Shown: piece by piece, positions 8,784-18,840 of the stretch | Layout of the letters: every line of letters starts with the position of its first letter | How positions within the stretch are numbered: the first letter of the stretch is position 1 | The notes under the pieces: generated by a model | The model's input: only the letters and a program-made list of their open reading frames with translations | Databases searched by the model: none | What the model was told of the DNA's origin: nothing | Position numbers and translations under genes: made by a program | DNA from: Flavobacterium ginsenosidimutans | GTDB lineage: Bacteria; Bacteroidota; Bacteroidia; Flavobacteriales; Flavobacteriaceae | DNA length: 64,000 nt | Direction: 5' to 3' | Assembly: GCF_003254625.1 (NCBI RefSeq) | Contig: NZ_QJRJ01000079.1 | Location: 1 to 64,000, forward strand

Positions 8784-10586
8784 TTAGTGGTGTAAAACTT
8801 CTTCACCTTCTTTCATTGGTACATTTTGAGGAACAAAATCTACATCATGATTTGGGTTACTGTAGTCATACGGCCAACGATATACATGAGGAATTTCTCC
8901 TGGCCAGTTTCCGTGGATATGTTCAACTGGAGTAGTCCACTCTAAAGTTGTAGATCTCCATGGGTTCTGAACTGCTTTTTTACCGTAGAAAATACTGCTA
9001 AAGAAGTTGTATAAGAATACTAATTGGAACGCACCTCCTACAAGAGCAAATGTTGTAATTAAAACATTCACATTTTGTAAATCATCAAATAATGGGAAGT
9101 TTGTGTTAGTATAGTAACGTCTTGGTAAACCAGCTAATCCGATAAAGTGCATTGGGAAGAAAACTCCATAAGCACAAACTGCAGTTACCCAGAAGTGGAT
9201 ATAACCTAAGTTTTTGTTTAACATTTTTCCGTACATTTTAGGGAACCAGTGGTAAATACCAGCAAACATTCCGTAAAGTGCAGAGATACCCATTACTAAG
9301 TGAAAGTGAGCAATTACGAAGTAAGTATCGTGAACGTTAATATCTAAAGTACTATCTCCTAAAATGATCCCTGTTAAACCTCCAGTGATGAAAGTAGAAA
9401 CCATTCCGATAGAGAATAACATTGCAGGGTTAAATTGTAAGTTACCTTTCCATAAAGTTGTAATCCAGTTAAATGCTTTTACAGCAGATGGAATTGCAAT
9501 CAATAAAGTTGTAAAAGTAAACACAGATCCTAAGAAAGGATTCATACCTGAAATAAACATGTGGTGGCCCCAAACGATAGTTGATAAGAATGCAATTGCA
9601 AGAACTGACATAATCATCGCTCTATAACCAAAAATTGGTTTACGAGCATTTGTAGCCATAATTTCTGAAACAAGTCCCATCGCTGGTAAGATTACGATGT
9701 AAACCTCAGGGTGTCCTAAGAACCAGAATAAGTGCTCAAACAATACTGGAGAACCTCCTTGGTAGTGTAAAACCTCTCCTGCAATATAGATATCAGATAA
9801 GAAGAATGAAGTACCAAAACTTCTATCAAAAATCAATAATAAAGCTGCAGATAATAAAACTGGGAACGAAATAACACCAATAATAGCTGTTACGAAAAAT
9901 GTCCAGATTGTAAGCGGAAGTCTAGTCATAGACATTCCTTTAGTTCTTAAGTTAAGTACAGTAACAATGTAATTTAAAGATCCCATCAAAGAAGATGCGA
10001 TGAAAATAGCCATAGATACTAACCATAGTGTCATACCTGTTCCTGATCCTGGAATTGCTTGTGGCAATGCACTTAAAGGAGGGTAAATTGTCCATCCTGC
10101 AGATGCTGGTCCAGCTTCAACAAATAAAGAACATAACATTACAACAGCTGATAAGAAAAACAACCAGTATGAAATCATATTCATAAATCCAGATGCCATA
10201 TCTCTTGCCCCAATTTGAAGCGGAATCAATAAGTTACTAAAAGTTCCACTTAAACCTGCCGTCAGTACAAAGAATACCATGATGGTACCGTGAATTGTAA
10301 CTAAAGCTAGATAAATATCATTTGCCATTACACCATCAGGTGCAAATTTATCTCCTAATAAAACATTAAATATTTTGAAAGACTCTTCTGGCCACGCTAA
10401 TTGCATTCTAAAAAGCAAGGACATTGCAATCCCAATTACTCCCATAACAATACCAGTAATCAAGTATTGTTTAGCAATCATTTTGTGATCAATACTAAAA
10501 ATATATTTAGTAATGAACGTGTCTTTATGATGATGTTCGTGCTCGTGATCGTGTCCGTGATCGTGACCGTGCGCTTCTGCTGACAT
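8784..10586 (-). CDS. coxA: Cytochrome c oxidase subunit I
   Basis: This is the catalytic subunit of an aa3-type haem-copper oxidase, reducing oxygen to water and pumping protons at the inner membrane. At 600 residues it has about 12 membrane segments. Key parts are the early haem ligand region VTIHGTIMVFF, the CuB His-Tyr segment FLGHPEVYIVILP, the CuB histidines GHHMF, and the haem ligands in HDTYFVIAHFHLVMG. The first 20 residues are extremely His-rich (HGHDHGHDHEHEHHH), an unusual cytoplasmic tail and possible metal-binding site. It is the last gene of the act-cox operon, 30 bases after coxB, so electrons pass from complex III directly to this oxidase. Confidence 0.97.
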   Translation of the reverse strand: MSAEAHGHDHGHDHEHEHHHKDTFITKYIFSIDHKMIAKQYLITGIVMGVIGIAMSLLFRMQLAWPEESFKIFNVLLGDKFAPDGVMANDIYLALVTIHGTIMVFFVLTAGLSGTFSNLLIPLQIGARDMASGFMNMISYWLFFLSAVVMLCSLFVEAGPASAGWTIYPPLSALPQAIPGSGTGMTLWLVSMAIFIASSLMGSLNYIVTVLNLRTKGMSMTRLPLTIWTFFVTAIIGVISFPVLLSAALLLIFDRSFGTSFFLSDIYIAGEVLHYQGGSPVLFEHLFWFLGHPEVYIVILPAMGLVSEIMATNARKPIFGYRAMIMSVLAIAFLSTIVWGHHMFISGMNPFLGSVFTFTTLLIAIPSAVKAFNWITTLWKGNLQFNPAMLFSIGMVSTFITGGLTGIILGDSTLDINVHDTYFVIAHFHLVMGISALYGMFAGIYHWFPKMYGKMLNKNLGYIHFWVTAVCAYGVFFPMHFIGLAGLPRRYYTNTNFPLFDDLQNVNVLITTFALVGGAFQLVFLYNFFSSIFYGKKAVQNPWRSTTLEWTTPVEHIHGNWPGEIPHVYRWPYDYSNPNHDVDFVPQNVPMKEGEEVLHH

Positions 10587-10616
10587 ATATTTGTACTTTA
10601 AATTTTCTTAATAATA

Positions 10617-11807
10617 TTATTTCATCGCAACTTTAGCTACAGCTGCTTTAACTGTATCAACAACAGTTTTAACAGTGTCAATTACTTTTGCAGCAGTATC
10701 TGTAGTTGGTGCAGCTCCTTCAGCTGGTTTCTCAGCAGCTTTTGCAGCTTTAATATCCTGAGCTAAAGTAGTTTTTTCACTTAACCATTTTTTGTAATCT
10801 TCTGGAGTATCAACTACTACTTTCATTTGCATGTTATAGTGTGAAGCTCCACAAATTTTGTTACATAATAATAAGTAGTCAAATGTATAAGGATCTAAAG
10901 CTGTTCCGCCTTTCGCAACTAACTCAATGCTTTTTTCAGCTCTAAGTTTGTTGATGTTTGCAACTTTTTCAACCATAAAAGGCAACTCTCTATATTCTGC
11001 AGTAGTGTAAGTTGGAACGAAAGCAAATTCAGTAACCATACCTGGAACACAGTTCATTTGAGCTCTAAAGTGTGGGAAGTAAGCTGAGTGCAATACATCC
11101 TGAGAACGCATTTTAAAGTGAACTTTTTTACCTTTAGGAATATGCAATTCTGAAACTACGATATCATCTTGAGCATTTGGATCTGACATATCAACCCCTA
11201 AAGTATTTACTCCTTCGATTAAACGAACGTTAGCTTTACCTAAAACGTTATCTTGTCCAGCGTATCTTGCAGTCCATTTAAATTGCTGAGCATATAATTC
11301 AATTTCGATTACATCTTCATCTTTATCAACGAACATAATGTTATTCCAAGCGTACAATCCGTAAAGAATTAAACAAGCTAAAACTACAGATGGAATAATA
11401 CTCCAGATTGCTTCTAATTTATTACTATCAGCAAAAAATAATGCTTTTTTATCTTTATTTCCTCTATTTTTAAAAGAAAACCAGTATAGTAAACCTTGCG
11501 TAATAAATTGAACTAAAAAAATTAAAACCCAAGTAATATTCATTAAATTATCCACTAAAAGTCCATGCTCTGAAGCAGGGGTATGAAGTGCTAAACCTCC
11601 CCATTTTAGTAAACCGTAAATCGTAAATATATATATGAATGCCAAGAAGCCAAACATAACATACCCTTGAATATTATTATCATTATCTGATGCAACTTGA
11701 GAATCGTCCGAAGAAGCTCCAACCTGTGTAAGATCAAATATCTTGGTCAATTGCCATAATGCAACTGCTAATAAAACTAAAACTATAATTACCAACAAAC
11801 TTGTCAT
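10617..11807 (-). CDS. coxB: Cytochrome c oxidase subunit II
   Basis: Subunit II receives electrons at the binuclear CuA centre in the periplasm. The 396-residue protein has an unusual N-terminal part with about four hydrophobic segments (typical subunit II has two), then the cupredoxin domain. The CuA loop is CNKICGASHYNM near residue 318, with both Cys, His and Met ligands. The usual Glu of CxExC is Lys here; I believe this is common in Flavobacteriia. The upstream His ligand lies in SAYFPHFRAQ. There is no C-terminal haem domain. The tail is a low-complexity Ala/Lys/Val stretch. It sits between actF and coxA. Confidence 0.95.
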   Translation of the reverse strand: MTSLLVIIVLVLLAVALWQLTKIFDLTQVGASSDDSQVASDNDNNIQGYVMFGFLAFIYIFTIYGLLKWGGLALHTPASEHGLLVDNLMNITWVLIFLVQFITQGLLYWFSFKNRGNKDKKALFFADSNKLEAIWSIIPSVVLACLILYGLYAWNNIMFVDKDEDVIEIELYAQQFKWTARYAGQDNVLGKANVRLIEGVNTLGVDMSDPNAQDDIVVSELHIPKGKKVHFKMRSQDVLHSAYFPHFRAQMNCVPGMVTEFAFVPTYTTAEYRELPFMVEKVANINKLRAEKSIELVAKGGTALDPYTFDYLLLCNKICGASHYNMQMKVVVDTPEDYKKWLSEKTTLAQDIKAAKAAEKPAEGAAPTTDTAAKVIDTVKTVVDTVKAAVAKVAMK

Positions 11808-11826
11808 CTGTTTACTTCTTTAAATA

Positions 11827-13221
11827 TTAATAATGAAAATGTTTACTTTCTTCGATGAAAGGATTTCTTTTTGCAAGCAAAGGAGATTTAGTTAATGCAG
11901 TAAATACAACAAATATAAATAAACCTAAGAAGAAAAGAATCGATGCAATTTCAGGAACTCCAATAAACCATTTGTCTCCTACTGTACCAGGCATGATCAT
12001 ATTAAAGAAATCAACATAATGACCTAATAATATCACAACACCAGCCATAACAATAACCCAGTTAAGACGTTTAAAGTCAGTATTGATTAATATTAATAAT
12101 GGGAAAACAAAGTTCATAACAACCGCTCCAAAGAAAGGAAGGTTATATAACTGAATTCTTGTTACAAAATAAGTTACCTCCTCTGGAATGTTAGCATACC
12201 AGATCAACATGAACTGAGAGAACCATAAATAAGTCCAGAAAACACTAATACCAAACATAAATTTAGCTAAATCGTGAATGTGGCTAGTATTTACATACTC
12301 TAAATAACCTTTAGATTTTAAATAGATAGTAACTAATGCAATAGTTGTAATACCGCTTACAAAGAAAGAAGCAAATACATACCATCCAAATAAAGTACTA
12401 AACCAATGTGGATCAAAAGACATAATCCAGTCCCAAGACATAATAGACTCAGAAACAATAAAGAATACTAAGAATCCCGCAGATGCTTTGAAATTCTTTT
12501 TGTAGTAAAGATCATCATTTGCTTCATCTTGTGCTAAACAGTTTTTTCTAGAAAAATGGCGGTAGATATTCCATCCTAATAAAAAGATAAATGCTCTTGC
12601 AATCCAGAAAGGAAAGTTTAAATATCCTGATTTTCCAGCAATTATAGCATCATAATTTGGGCTTTTAGGATCGGTTACACCTTCTCCTAACCATACGAAA
12701 ATATGATTAAAATGTAATCCACATAATACTAAAAGTATAAAGAAGATTATAGAACCAGCAGGCAAATATGCTGTTATACCTTGCATAACTCTAAATAAAA
12801 CTGGAGACCATCCTGCTTGAGCTACTTGTTGAATAGCATAAAAGGCTAAAACCCCCATTGAAAGCAGTAAAAAGAAAATACAAGCTACATATACAGCAGA
12901 CCAAGGCTTATTTTGCAATTGGTGTAATACGTGCTCTAAATGTTTTTCGTGCTCATTTGCACCAGAAACTTCAGCATGCTCAGCTCCTTTATGAGAGTCA
13001 TGTGCAACTTCAGCAGCCTCATGATGACCTGCTTCTTTGTGAGATGTCTCCGCTTTTTCTTCATGCGCCGCACCATGAGAACCATGTTCATCTGCAGCTA
13101 GTATTTTTTCAACTTCTTGAATATCTTTTGGTGCACTTAAAAAACCATACCCAATTCCTAATAGACCAACGGCCATTAAGATGATAGAAAAAGTTTTTAA
13201 TTTACTTGAAAATGTATACAT
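11827..13221 (-). CDS. actF: Alternative complex III subunit ActF (NrfD-like)
   Basis: ActF is an integral membrane subunit of alternative complex III, the quinol:cytochrome c/oxidase oxidoreductase that replaces bc1 in these bacteria. About ten membrane helices follow a first N-terminal helix. A His/Glu/Ala-rich loop at roughly residues 42-105 (HGSHGAAHEE, SHKEAGHHEAAE) sits between helices 1 and 2. I start it at 13221 (MYTFSSKLKTF), which gives 464 residues; an in-frame ATG at 13248, directly after the actE stop, would add nine residues. Position six in the actABCDEF order fixes the identity. Confidence 0.9.
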   Translation of the reverse strand: MYTFSSKLKTFSIILMAVGLLGIGYGFLSAPKDIQEVEKILAADEHGSHGAAHEEKAETSHKEAGHHEAAEVAHDSHKGAEHAEVSGANEHEKHLEHVLHQLQNKPWSAVYVACIFFLLLSMGVLAFYAIQQVAQAGWSPVLFRVMQGITAYLPAGSIIFFILLVLCGLHFNHIFVWLGEGVTDPKSPNYDAIIAGKSGYLNFPFWIARAFIFLLGWNIYRHFSRKNCLAQDEANDDLYYKKNFKASAGFLVFFIVSESIMSWDWIMSFDPHWFSTLFGWYVFASFFVSGITTIALVTIYLKSKGYLEYVNTSHIHDLAKFMFGISVFWTYLWFSQFMLIWYANIPEEVTYFVTRIQLYNLPFFGAVVMNFVFPLLILINTDFKRLNWVIVMAGVVILLGHYVDFFNMIMPGTVGDKWFIGVPEIASILFFLGLFIFVVFTALTKSPLLAKRNPFIEESKHFHY

Positions 13222-13248
13222 ATCTATTACGATCAGTTTGTTCAACAA

Positions 13249-13794
13249 TTATAATTGGCTTTTTAGTTTCAGAACATAGTCAGCAACTAACCAACGTTCG
13301 TGAGCACTTAATTGATTTGCATGTGAACCCATTGCATTTAAACCATAAGTCTCAACATGAAAGATACTTCCTTCAGTGATCTCTCTGTCTTTATAGCTAG
13401 GTACTCCAAGAAATTTCTCTCTTTCAACCAATTTACCTTTACCGTTACCAGCAGCACCATGGCAGCTAATACAGTAAATTTCAAAAAGCTCTTTACCTTT
13501 TCCAGAATTTCTTTCTTCTTCAGTCAAAGGTGATTTCAAATTAGCTTTTGCTAATTCATAACCAGCAGTTGAATTTTCATATTCATAAGGTTCAAAACCT
13601 CTATTGATAGTTCCTGCAACAGGAAGCTGTCCTTCTTTTCCTCCCTTAAATATTTTTGCTTCTGTATATGGCTCGTAAGCAACAGATTCATACATATTTG
13701 GGAAATACTGATAGTTCGGTGCCGAATTATTGTGGCAAGATGAAACTAAAATAGTTATACCAACTAAAAGTGTTATTTTATATATCCTTTTCAT
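13249..13794 (-). CDS. actE: Alternative complex III monohaem cytochrome c subunit ActE
   Basis: This 181-residue lipoprotein cytochrome has signal MKRIYKITLLVGITILVSS then Cys, fitting a lipobox, so it is probably lipid-anchored on the periplasmic side. One haem site CISCHGAAGNGKG is visible, and the Met in LNAMGSHANQLS is the likely sixth ligand. In alternative complex III ActE passes electrons from the pentahaem ActA domain to the oxidase. Its gene lies eight bases after actD and directly abuts actF. Confidence 0.92.
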   Translation of the reverse strand: MKRIYKITLLVGITILVSSCHNNSAPNYQYFPNMYESVAYEPYTEAKIFKGGKEGQLPVAGTINRGFEPYEYENSTAGYELAKANLKSPLTEEERNSGKGKELFEIYCISCHGAAGNGKGKLVEREKFLGVPSYKDREITEGSIFHVETYGLNAMGSHANQLSAHERWLVADYVLKLKSQL

Positions 13795-13802
13795 AGCTAC
13801 AA

Positions 13803-14327
13803 TTAATTCTTTTCAATTACTTTAACTTCAACAGCTCCCGTTCCTTCAAAGAAAGAAACCAACTCTGCTTCGTTATCATTTACAGCAACCTCCATTAAAA
13901 AGTGGTCATCAGTTGTTCTTACATCTGGGTTTTCAGCTTCTTTAAAAGGCCATAATCTACTTCTCATATAAAAAGTGATTACCATTAAATGAGCTGCAAA
14001 GAATACAGTCATCTCAAACATAATAGGCACAAAAGAAGGCATATTTTGGATAAAACTAAAACTTGGTTTACCTCCAATATCCTGTGGCCAGTCATGAATC
14101 ATGATGTAACCCATCATAGTTGTTGCAACAGAAATACCAACACAACCATATAAAAAAGCACATATTGCTAATCTTGTTGGTGCTAATCCCATGGCTTTAT
14201 CCAATCCGTGAACTGGGAATGGAGTAAAAACCTCTTCAATATGATGATGAGCAGCTCTAGTTTTCTTTACTGCATTCATCAAAACGTCATCGTCATTATA
14301 AATGGCGTATATAACTTTATTACTCAT
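13803..14327 (-). CDS. actD: Alternative complex III subunit ActD (DUF3341)
   Basis: ActD is a small membrane subunit of alternative complex III. Its 174 residues have an N-terminal cytoplasmic alpha/beta part (KVIYAIYNDDDVLMNAV) and two central membrane helices (LAICAFLYGCVGISVATT and the segment around FEMTVFFAAHLMVITFYM). No cofactor motif is seen. Its start overlaps the actC stop by eight bases, which suggests translational coupling. Confidence 0.93.
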   Translation of the reverse strand: MSNKVIYAIYNDDDVLMNAVKKTRAAHHHIEEVFTPFPVHGLDKAMGLAPTRLAICAFLYGCVGISVATTMMGYIMIHDWPQDIGGKPSFSFIQNMPSFVPIMFEMTVFFAAHLMVITFYMRSRLWPFKEAENPDVRTTDDHFLMEVAVNDNEAELVSFFEGTGAVEVKVIEKN

Positions 14328-15723
14328 GATGTGAATCTTTACTGTTTGCTCTTTCTCTAATATAATTATCTCCTGTTCCTTTCAAAATTGTTTTAACCTC
14401 TGCCTGAGCAATTACAGGGAATGTTCTAGAGTATAATAAAAACAATACAAAGAAGAAACCAATTGTTCCAATGAAAATTCCAATATCAACAAATGTTGGT
14501 GAAAACATTGTCCAAGAAGATGGAAGGTAATCTCTATGTAAAGAAGTAACAATAATTACAAATCTTTCAAACCACATACCGATGTTTACAACAATCGAAA
14601 TGATGAATGAGAACATGATACTAGTTCTTAATTTTTTGAACCACATGAACTGAGGAGAGAACACATTACATGTCATCATTGACCAATATGCCCACCAGTA
14701 AGGTCCAGTAGCTCTGTTCAAGAATGCATATTGTTCATATTCTACACCTGAATACCAAGCTACGAATAACTCAGTGATATAAGCTACACCAACGATAGAT
14801 CCAGTAATCATAATAATGATGTTCATTAACTCGATGTGCTGTAATGTGATGTATGCTTCAAGATTAGATACTTTTCTCATAACGATCAACAATGTATTTA
14901 CCATCGCGAATCCTGAGAATACCGCTCCAGCAACGAAGTATGGAGGGAAAATTGTTGTATGCCATCCTGGAATTACAGAAGTAGCAAAGTCCATAGATAC
15001 AATCGTGTGTACAGAAAGTACAAGAGGAGTAGCTAAACCAGCTAATACTAAAGATACTTCTTCAAAACGTTGCCAGTCTTTAGCTCTACCGCTCCATCCA
15101 AAACTTAAGATAGAATAAACTCTCTTATTAAATGGAGTAATAGCTCTATCACGAAGCATTGCAAAGTCAGGCAACAAACCAGTCCACCAGAAAACTAATG
15201 ACACTGAAAGATACGTTGAAATCGCGAATACGTCCCAAAGTAAAGGTGAGTTAAAGTTTACCCATAAAGATCCAAATTGGTTTGGAATAGGCAATACCCA
15301 GTATGCTAACCATGGACGTCCCATGTGAATGATTGGGAAAAGACCTGCTTGAACTACCGAGAAGATAGTCATTGCTTCCGCAGAACGGTTAATAGCCATT
15401 CTCCAACGTTGACGGAAAAGTAATAATACCGCAGAAATTAATGTTCCAGCGTGACCAATACCAACCCACCAAACGAAGTTAGTAATATCCCAAGCCCAGC
15501 CAACTGTTTTATTTAATCCCCATGTTCCGATACCGGTAGATACGGTGTAAATTATACAACCTAACCCCCAAAGGAAGGCTATTAATGCGATTGAAAATAC
15601 AATCCACCATTGCTTGTTTGCAGGCCCCTCAACAGGTGCAGCTACATCTACAGTTACATCGTGATAAGATTTATCACCAATAACTAAAGGTTTTCTAATG
15701 GGTGCTTCGTAGTGAGACGACAT
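14320..15723 (-). CDS. actC: Alternative complex III subunit ActC (NrfD/PsrC-like)
   Basis: ActC is the NrfD-like membrane subunit thought to hold the quinol-oxidation site next to the iron-sulfur subunit ActB. The 467-residue protein has about ten membrane helices and typical family segments such as WWVGIGHAGTLISA and GRPWLAYW. It follows actB by 34 bases and overlaps actD. Confidence 0.95.
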   Translation of the reverse strand: MSSHYEAPIRKPLVIGDKSYHDVTVDVAAPVEGPANKQWWIVFSIALIAFLWGLGCIIYTVSTGIGTWGLNKTVGWAWDITNFVWWVGIGHAGTLISAVLLLFRQRWRMAINRSAEAMTIFSVVQAGLFPIIHMGRPWLAYWVLPIPNQFGSLWVNFNSPLLWDVFAISTYLSVSLVFWWTGLLPDFAMLRDRAITPFNKRVYSILSFGWSGRAKDWQRFEEVSLVLAGLATPLVLSVHTIVSMDFATSVIPGWHTTIFPPYFVAGAVFSGFAMVNTLLIVMRKVSNLEAYITLQHIELMNIIIMITGSIVGVAYITELFVAWYSGVEYEQYAFLNRATGPYWWAYWSMMTCNVFSPQFMWFKKLRTSIMFSFIISIVVNIGMWFERFVIIVTSLHRDYLPSSWTMFSPTFVDIGIFIGTIGFFFVLFLLYSRTFPVIAQAEVKTILKGTGDNYIRERANSKDSHHE

Positions 15724-15757
15724 AATCCTTTATATTGTTTCTTAATTAATAATTTTA

Positions 15758-18700
15758 CTAAGTATTTCTAACTTTAACATGGTAAACCACATTAGGTTTT
15801 GTACCTACATGCTCTAATAAGTGGTATGATCTTTCGTCAGCAGCTAATTTAGCAACTTTACTTTCTTTATCATTCACATCACCAAATATCATCGCTCCTG
15901 AAGAACAAGCACTAGAACAAGCAGTTTGGAATTCACCATCTCTAACTGGACGGCCTTCGTTTTTAGCTTTTAATTTAGTTGCTTGTGTCATTTGGATACA
16001 CATAGAACATTTCTCCATAACACCACGAGAACGTACGTTAACATCAGGATTAAGAACCATACGGCCTAAATCATCGTTCATATGATAATCGAACTCGCTG
16101 TTTTTGTTGTATAAGAACCAGTTAAAACGACGTACTTTATATGGACAGTTGTTTGCACAGTAACGAGTACCAACACATCTGTTGTAAGCCATATGGTTTT
16201 GACCTTCACGACCGTGAGAAGTTGCAGCAACAGGACAAACTGTTTCACAAGGTGCGTGGTTACAGTGTTGACACATTACAGGTTGGAATGCAACTTGAGG
16301 ATTATCTCCTGCTTTCTCCATTTCATTAAATGTAGATAATGAACTAGATAAACCAGCAATTCCTTCTTTTCTTTCATTATCACCTTCAAAAGTACTTTCA
16401 GAAGAGTAGTATCTATCGATACGCAACCAGTGCATATCACGGCTTCTTCTTACCTCTGCTTTACCTACAACTGGAACGTTGTTTTCAGCGTGACAAGCGA
16501 TAACACAAGCTCCACATCCAGTACAAGCATTTAAGTCAATTGAAAGGTTGAAGTGATGCCCTGTCGTACGATCAAATGATTCCCAAAGATCTACAGTAGT
16601 AGCCTCAACTTCTTGATGGTCTAAAGATACCATTGGTTTTTCATTCCAATGTTCAGCATCTTTAGTATTGAATATTTCTAAAGTTGTTTCTTTAATAATA
16701 TCTCCTCTACCCATTAAAGTTTTCTGACCTTGAACACAAGCAAACTCATGTACTCCTCCAGCTTTAACAATAGATACAGATTGAACATTATTGAAACCTT
16801 TATATAAAGCGTAAGCATTTAAACCTACTTGCATTTCTTCTTTTAGAGCTGCTTTACGTCCATAACCAAGAGCTAGACCTAAAGTACCAACTGCTTGACC
16901 TGGCTGAACGATAACTGGAACATTTTCCAATTTAACCCCATCAACAGTGATAGTAGCATAACTACCATTTAAACCACCGTTTGCAACAATTTCATTTGTT
17001 AAACCAAGTTTTTTAGCATCAGCATTAGACACTGTAACATAGTTATCCCAAGAAACTCTTGTAATTGGATCTGGAAACTCTTGCAACCATGGGTTGTTCG
17101 CGTGCTGTCCATCTCCTAATCCTGTTTTAGTATATAATACTAATTCAAAATCACCAGCAGATTTTGATTTTGCAACAGCATTTGCAGCAGTAGCAGCATC
17201 AATAGCTCCTCCAGATAATGCCGTAGCTCCAAGAACAGCTACACCATCATGTAATACTTTATTCCAAGAAGCACCTGCAGTATAAGCTCCAGAATTTGCT
17301 TTTAAGTAGTCATAATAAGTACCAGCAGTACCATTTACTGACAATAAAACATCTTGAAATTGTTTTGTATTGAAAATAGGACGGATTGTAGGCTGAGTTA
17401 AGCTATATGTTCCGCTTGTAAGTTCAAGATCTCCCCAAGATTCTAAGTAGTGAGGAGCTGGTGCAGCAATTGAAACAATTGATGCAGTTTCGTCTTCTTT
17501 TAATGAAAAAGCAACAGACGTTTTAACTTTTTTCAATCCAGATACGAAAGAATCTGAATCAGCTAAAGTATAAACAGGATTAACTCCACTCATAATTAAA
17601 GTGTGAACACTTCCTGCATTCAAATCTTTAATTAACTGTGCAACTGCAACATTAGAACCTTTTCTAATTTGTCTAGCTCCAGCAGTACTAAAAGCTTCAC
17701 TAGCCAATACTTGATTGATAGCTAAAACTAATAATTGAGCATTTTTATCTTCAATTCCAGATACTAAAACTCCTTTTGAACCAGCAGCTTTAAGCTGTTG
17801 TGCAGCTTTTACTACTTCAGCTTTAAAGTTTCCTTCTAAAGCTACAGGAACAGAAGCACCTACAACAATATTATAAATTTGAACTAAAGCTTGCTTTTGA
17901 GCAGCTACAGTCATTGGAACACGCTTATCAGCAGCAGCTCCAGATAATGTCATGTTTGATTCAAACTGAAAGTGACGAGACATTTTTCCGTTTTGAGGAA
18001 TACGTCCTTGTGCATATCCAGTATCATATCCTCCACCTTGCCAATCTCCTAAGAAATCTGCTCCAACAGAAACGATTAAAGAAGCTTTTGAAAAATCATA
18101 ATCAACTAAAGCTCTTTGCCCGTAAACAGATTCAAAAGCATCTAAAGCCTCAGATGATGAAACTGCATCATATACAACGTGCTTAGCGTTTGGATTTTTT
18201 GCAATAAATTCAGCAATTAATTTTTCTGTAGATGGACTTGCTAAAGTATTAGTCAACAATACTACTTGACCACCTTTAGCTTTTGCATCTGCTAAACTTG
18301 ATTTGATTTTCAAATCAACAGCTGACCAAGAAGAATTTTTACCATCCACTTTTGGCTCTTTCAAACGAGTACTGTCATACAAACCTAAGATAGAGGCATG
18401 AATTCTAGCATTCGCAGAAAATTTAGCTCCTGCAATTGTATTGTTTTCAATTTTAATTGGACGACCCTCACGAGTTTTCACCAAAAGATTAGCAAAATCA
18501 AATCCATCAAAAACTGTAGTTGCATAATAATCTGCAACACCAGGAATGATTTGTTCTGGTTGTAATACATAAGGGATAGACTTGTGAACAGGACCTTCGC
18601 AAGCAGCTAATGTTACAGCCGCTGTACTAAACCCTACGTACTTTAAAAAGTCACGACGTGAAGTTCCTGATGTAGCTAAAGCATCTGCATTACCTAAAAA

Positions 18701-18808
18701 CTCATCAGTAGGAATTTCTTCAACAAATTCGTTATTTCTAAGCGCCTCAACAATAGAGCTATTTTCTAGCTCTTCAACACTTTTCCAGTATTTTTTGTTT
18801 GATGACAT
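15758..18808 (-). CDS. actB: Alternative complex III molybdopterin-like/iron-sulfur subunit ActB
   Basis: ActB fuses a molybdopterin-oxidoreductase-like domain (about residues 90-720, a family that in this complex lacks the Mo cofactor) with a ferredoxin-type domain (about 740-1000). Cluster motifs are CTGCGACVIACHAE, CQHCNHAPCETVCP, CVGTRYCANNCPY and CSMCIQ with later CSSACSSGA, which fits four clusters. The N-terminus has a Tat-like signal, SRRDFLKYVGFSTAAVTLAA then Cys, combining twin arginine and a lipobox about 50 residues in, as is usual in this family. Length is 1016 residues. Confidence 0.96.
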   Translation of the reverse strand: MSSNKKYWKSVEELENSSIVEALRNNEFVEEIPTDEFLGNADALATSGTSRRDFLKYVGFSTAAVTLAACEGPVHKSIPYVLQPEQIIPGVADYYATTVFDGFDFANLLVKTREGRPIKIENNTIAGAKFSANARIHASILGLYDSTRLKEPKVDGKNSSWSAVDLKIKSSLADAKAKGGQVVLLTNTLASPSTEKLIAEFIAKNPNAKHVVYDAVSSSEALDAFESVYGQRALVDYDFSKASLIVSVGADFLGDWQGGGYDTGYAQGRIPQNGKMSRHFQFESNMTLSGAAADKRVPMTVAAQKQALVQIYNIVVGASVPVALEGNFKAEVVKAAQQLKAAGSKGVLVSGIEDKNAQLLVLAINQVLASEAFSTAGARQIRKGSNVAVAQLIKDLNAGSVHTLIMSGVNPVYTLADSDSFVSGLKKVKTSVAFSLKEDETASIVSIAAPAPHYLESWGDLELTSGTYSLTQPTIRPIFNTKQFQDVLLSVNGTAGTYYDYLKANSGAYTAGASWNKVLHDGVAVLGATALSGGAIDAATAANAVAKSKSAGDFELVLYTKTGLGDGQHANNPWLQEFPDPITRVSWDNYVTVSNADAKKLGLTNEIVANGGLNGSYATITVDGVKLENVPVIVQPGQAVGTLGLALGYGRKAALKEEMQVGLNAYALYKGFNNVQSVSIVKAGGVHEFACVQGQKTLMGRGDIIKETTLEIFNTKDAEHWNEKPMVSLDHQEVEATTVDLWESFDRTTGHHFNLSIDLNACTGCGACVIACHAENNVPVVGKAEVRRSRDMHWLRIDRYYSSESTFEGDNERKEGIAGLSSSLSTFNEMEKAGDNPQVAFQPVMCQHCNHAPCETVCPVAATSHGREGQNHMAYNRCVGTRYCANNCPYKVRRFNWFLYNKNSEFDYHMNDDLGRMVLNPDVNVRSRGVMEKCSMCIQMTQATKLKAKNEGRPVRDGEFQTACSSACSSGAMIFGDVNDKESKVAKLAADERSYHLLEHVGTKPNVVYHVKVRNT

Positions 18809-18840
18809 TGTATATATATATTAAAATCTTAATAAATCGA

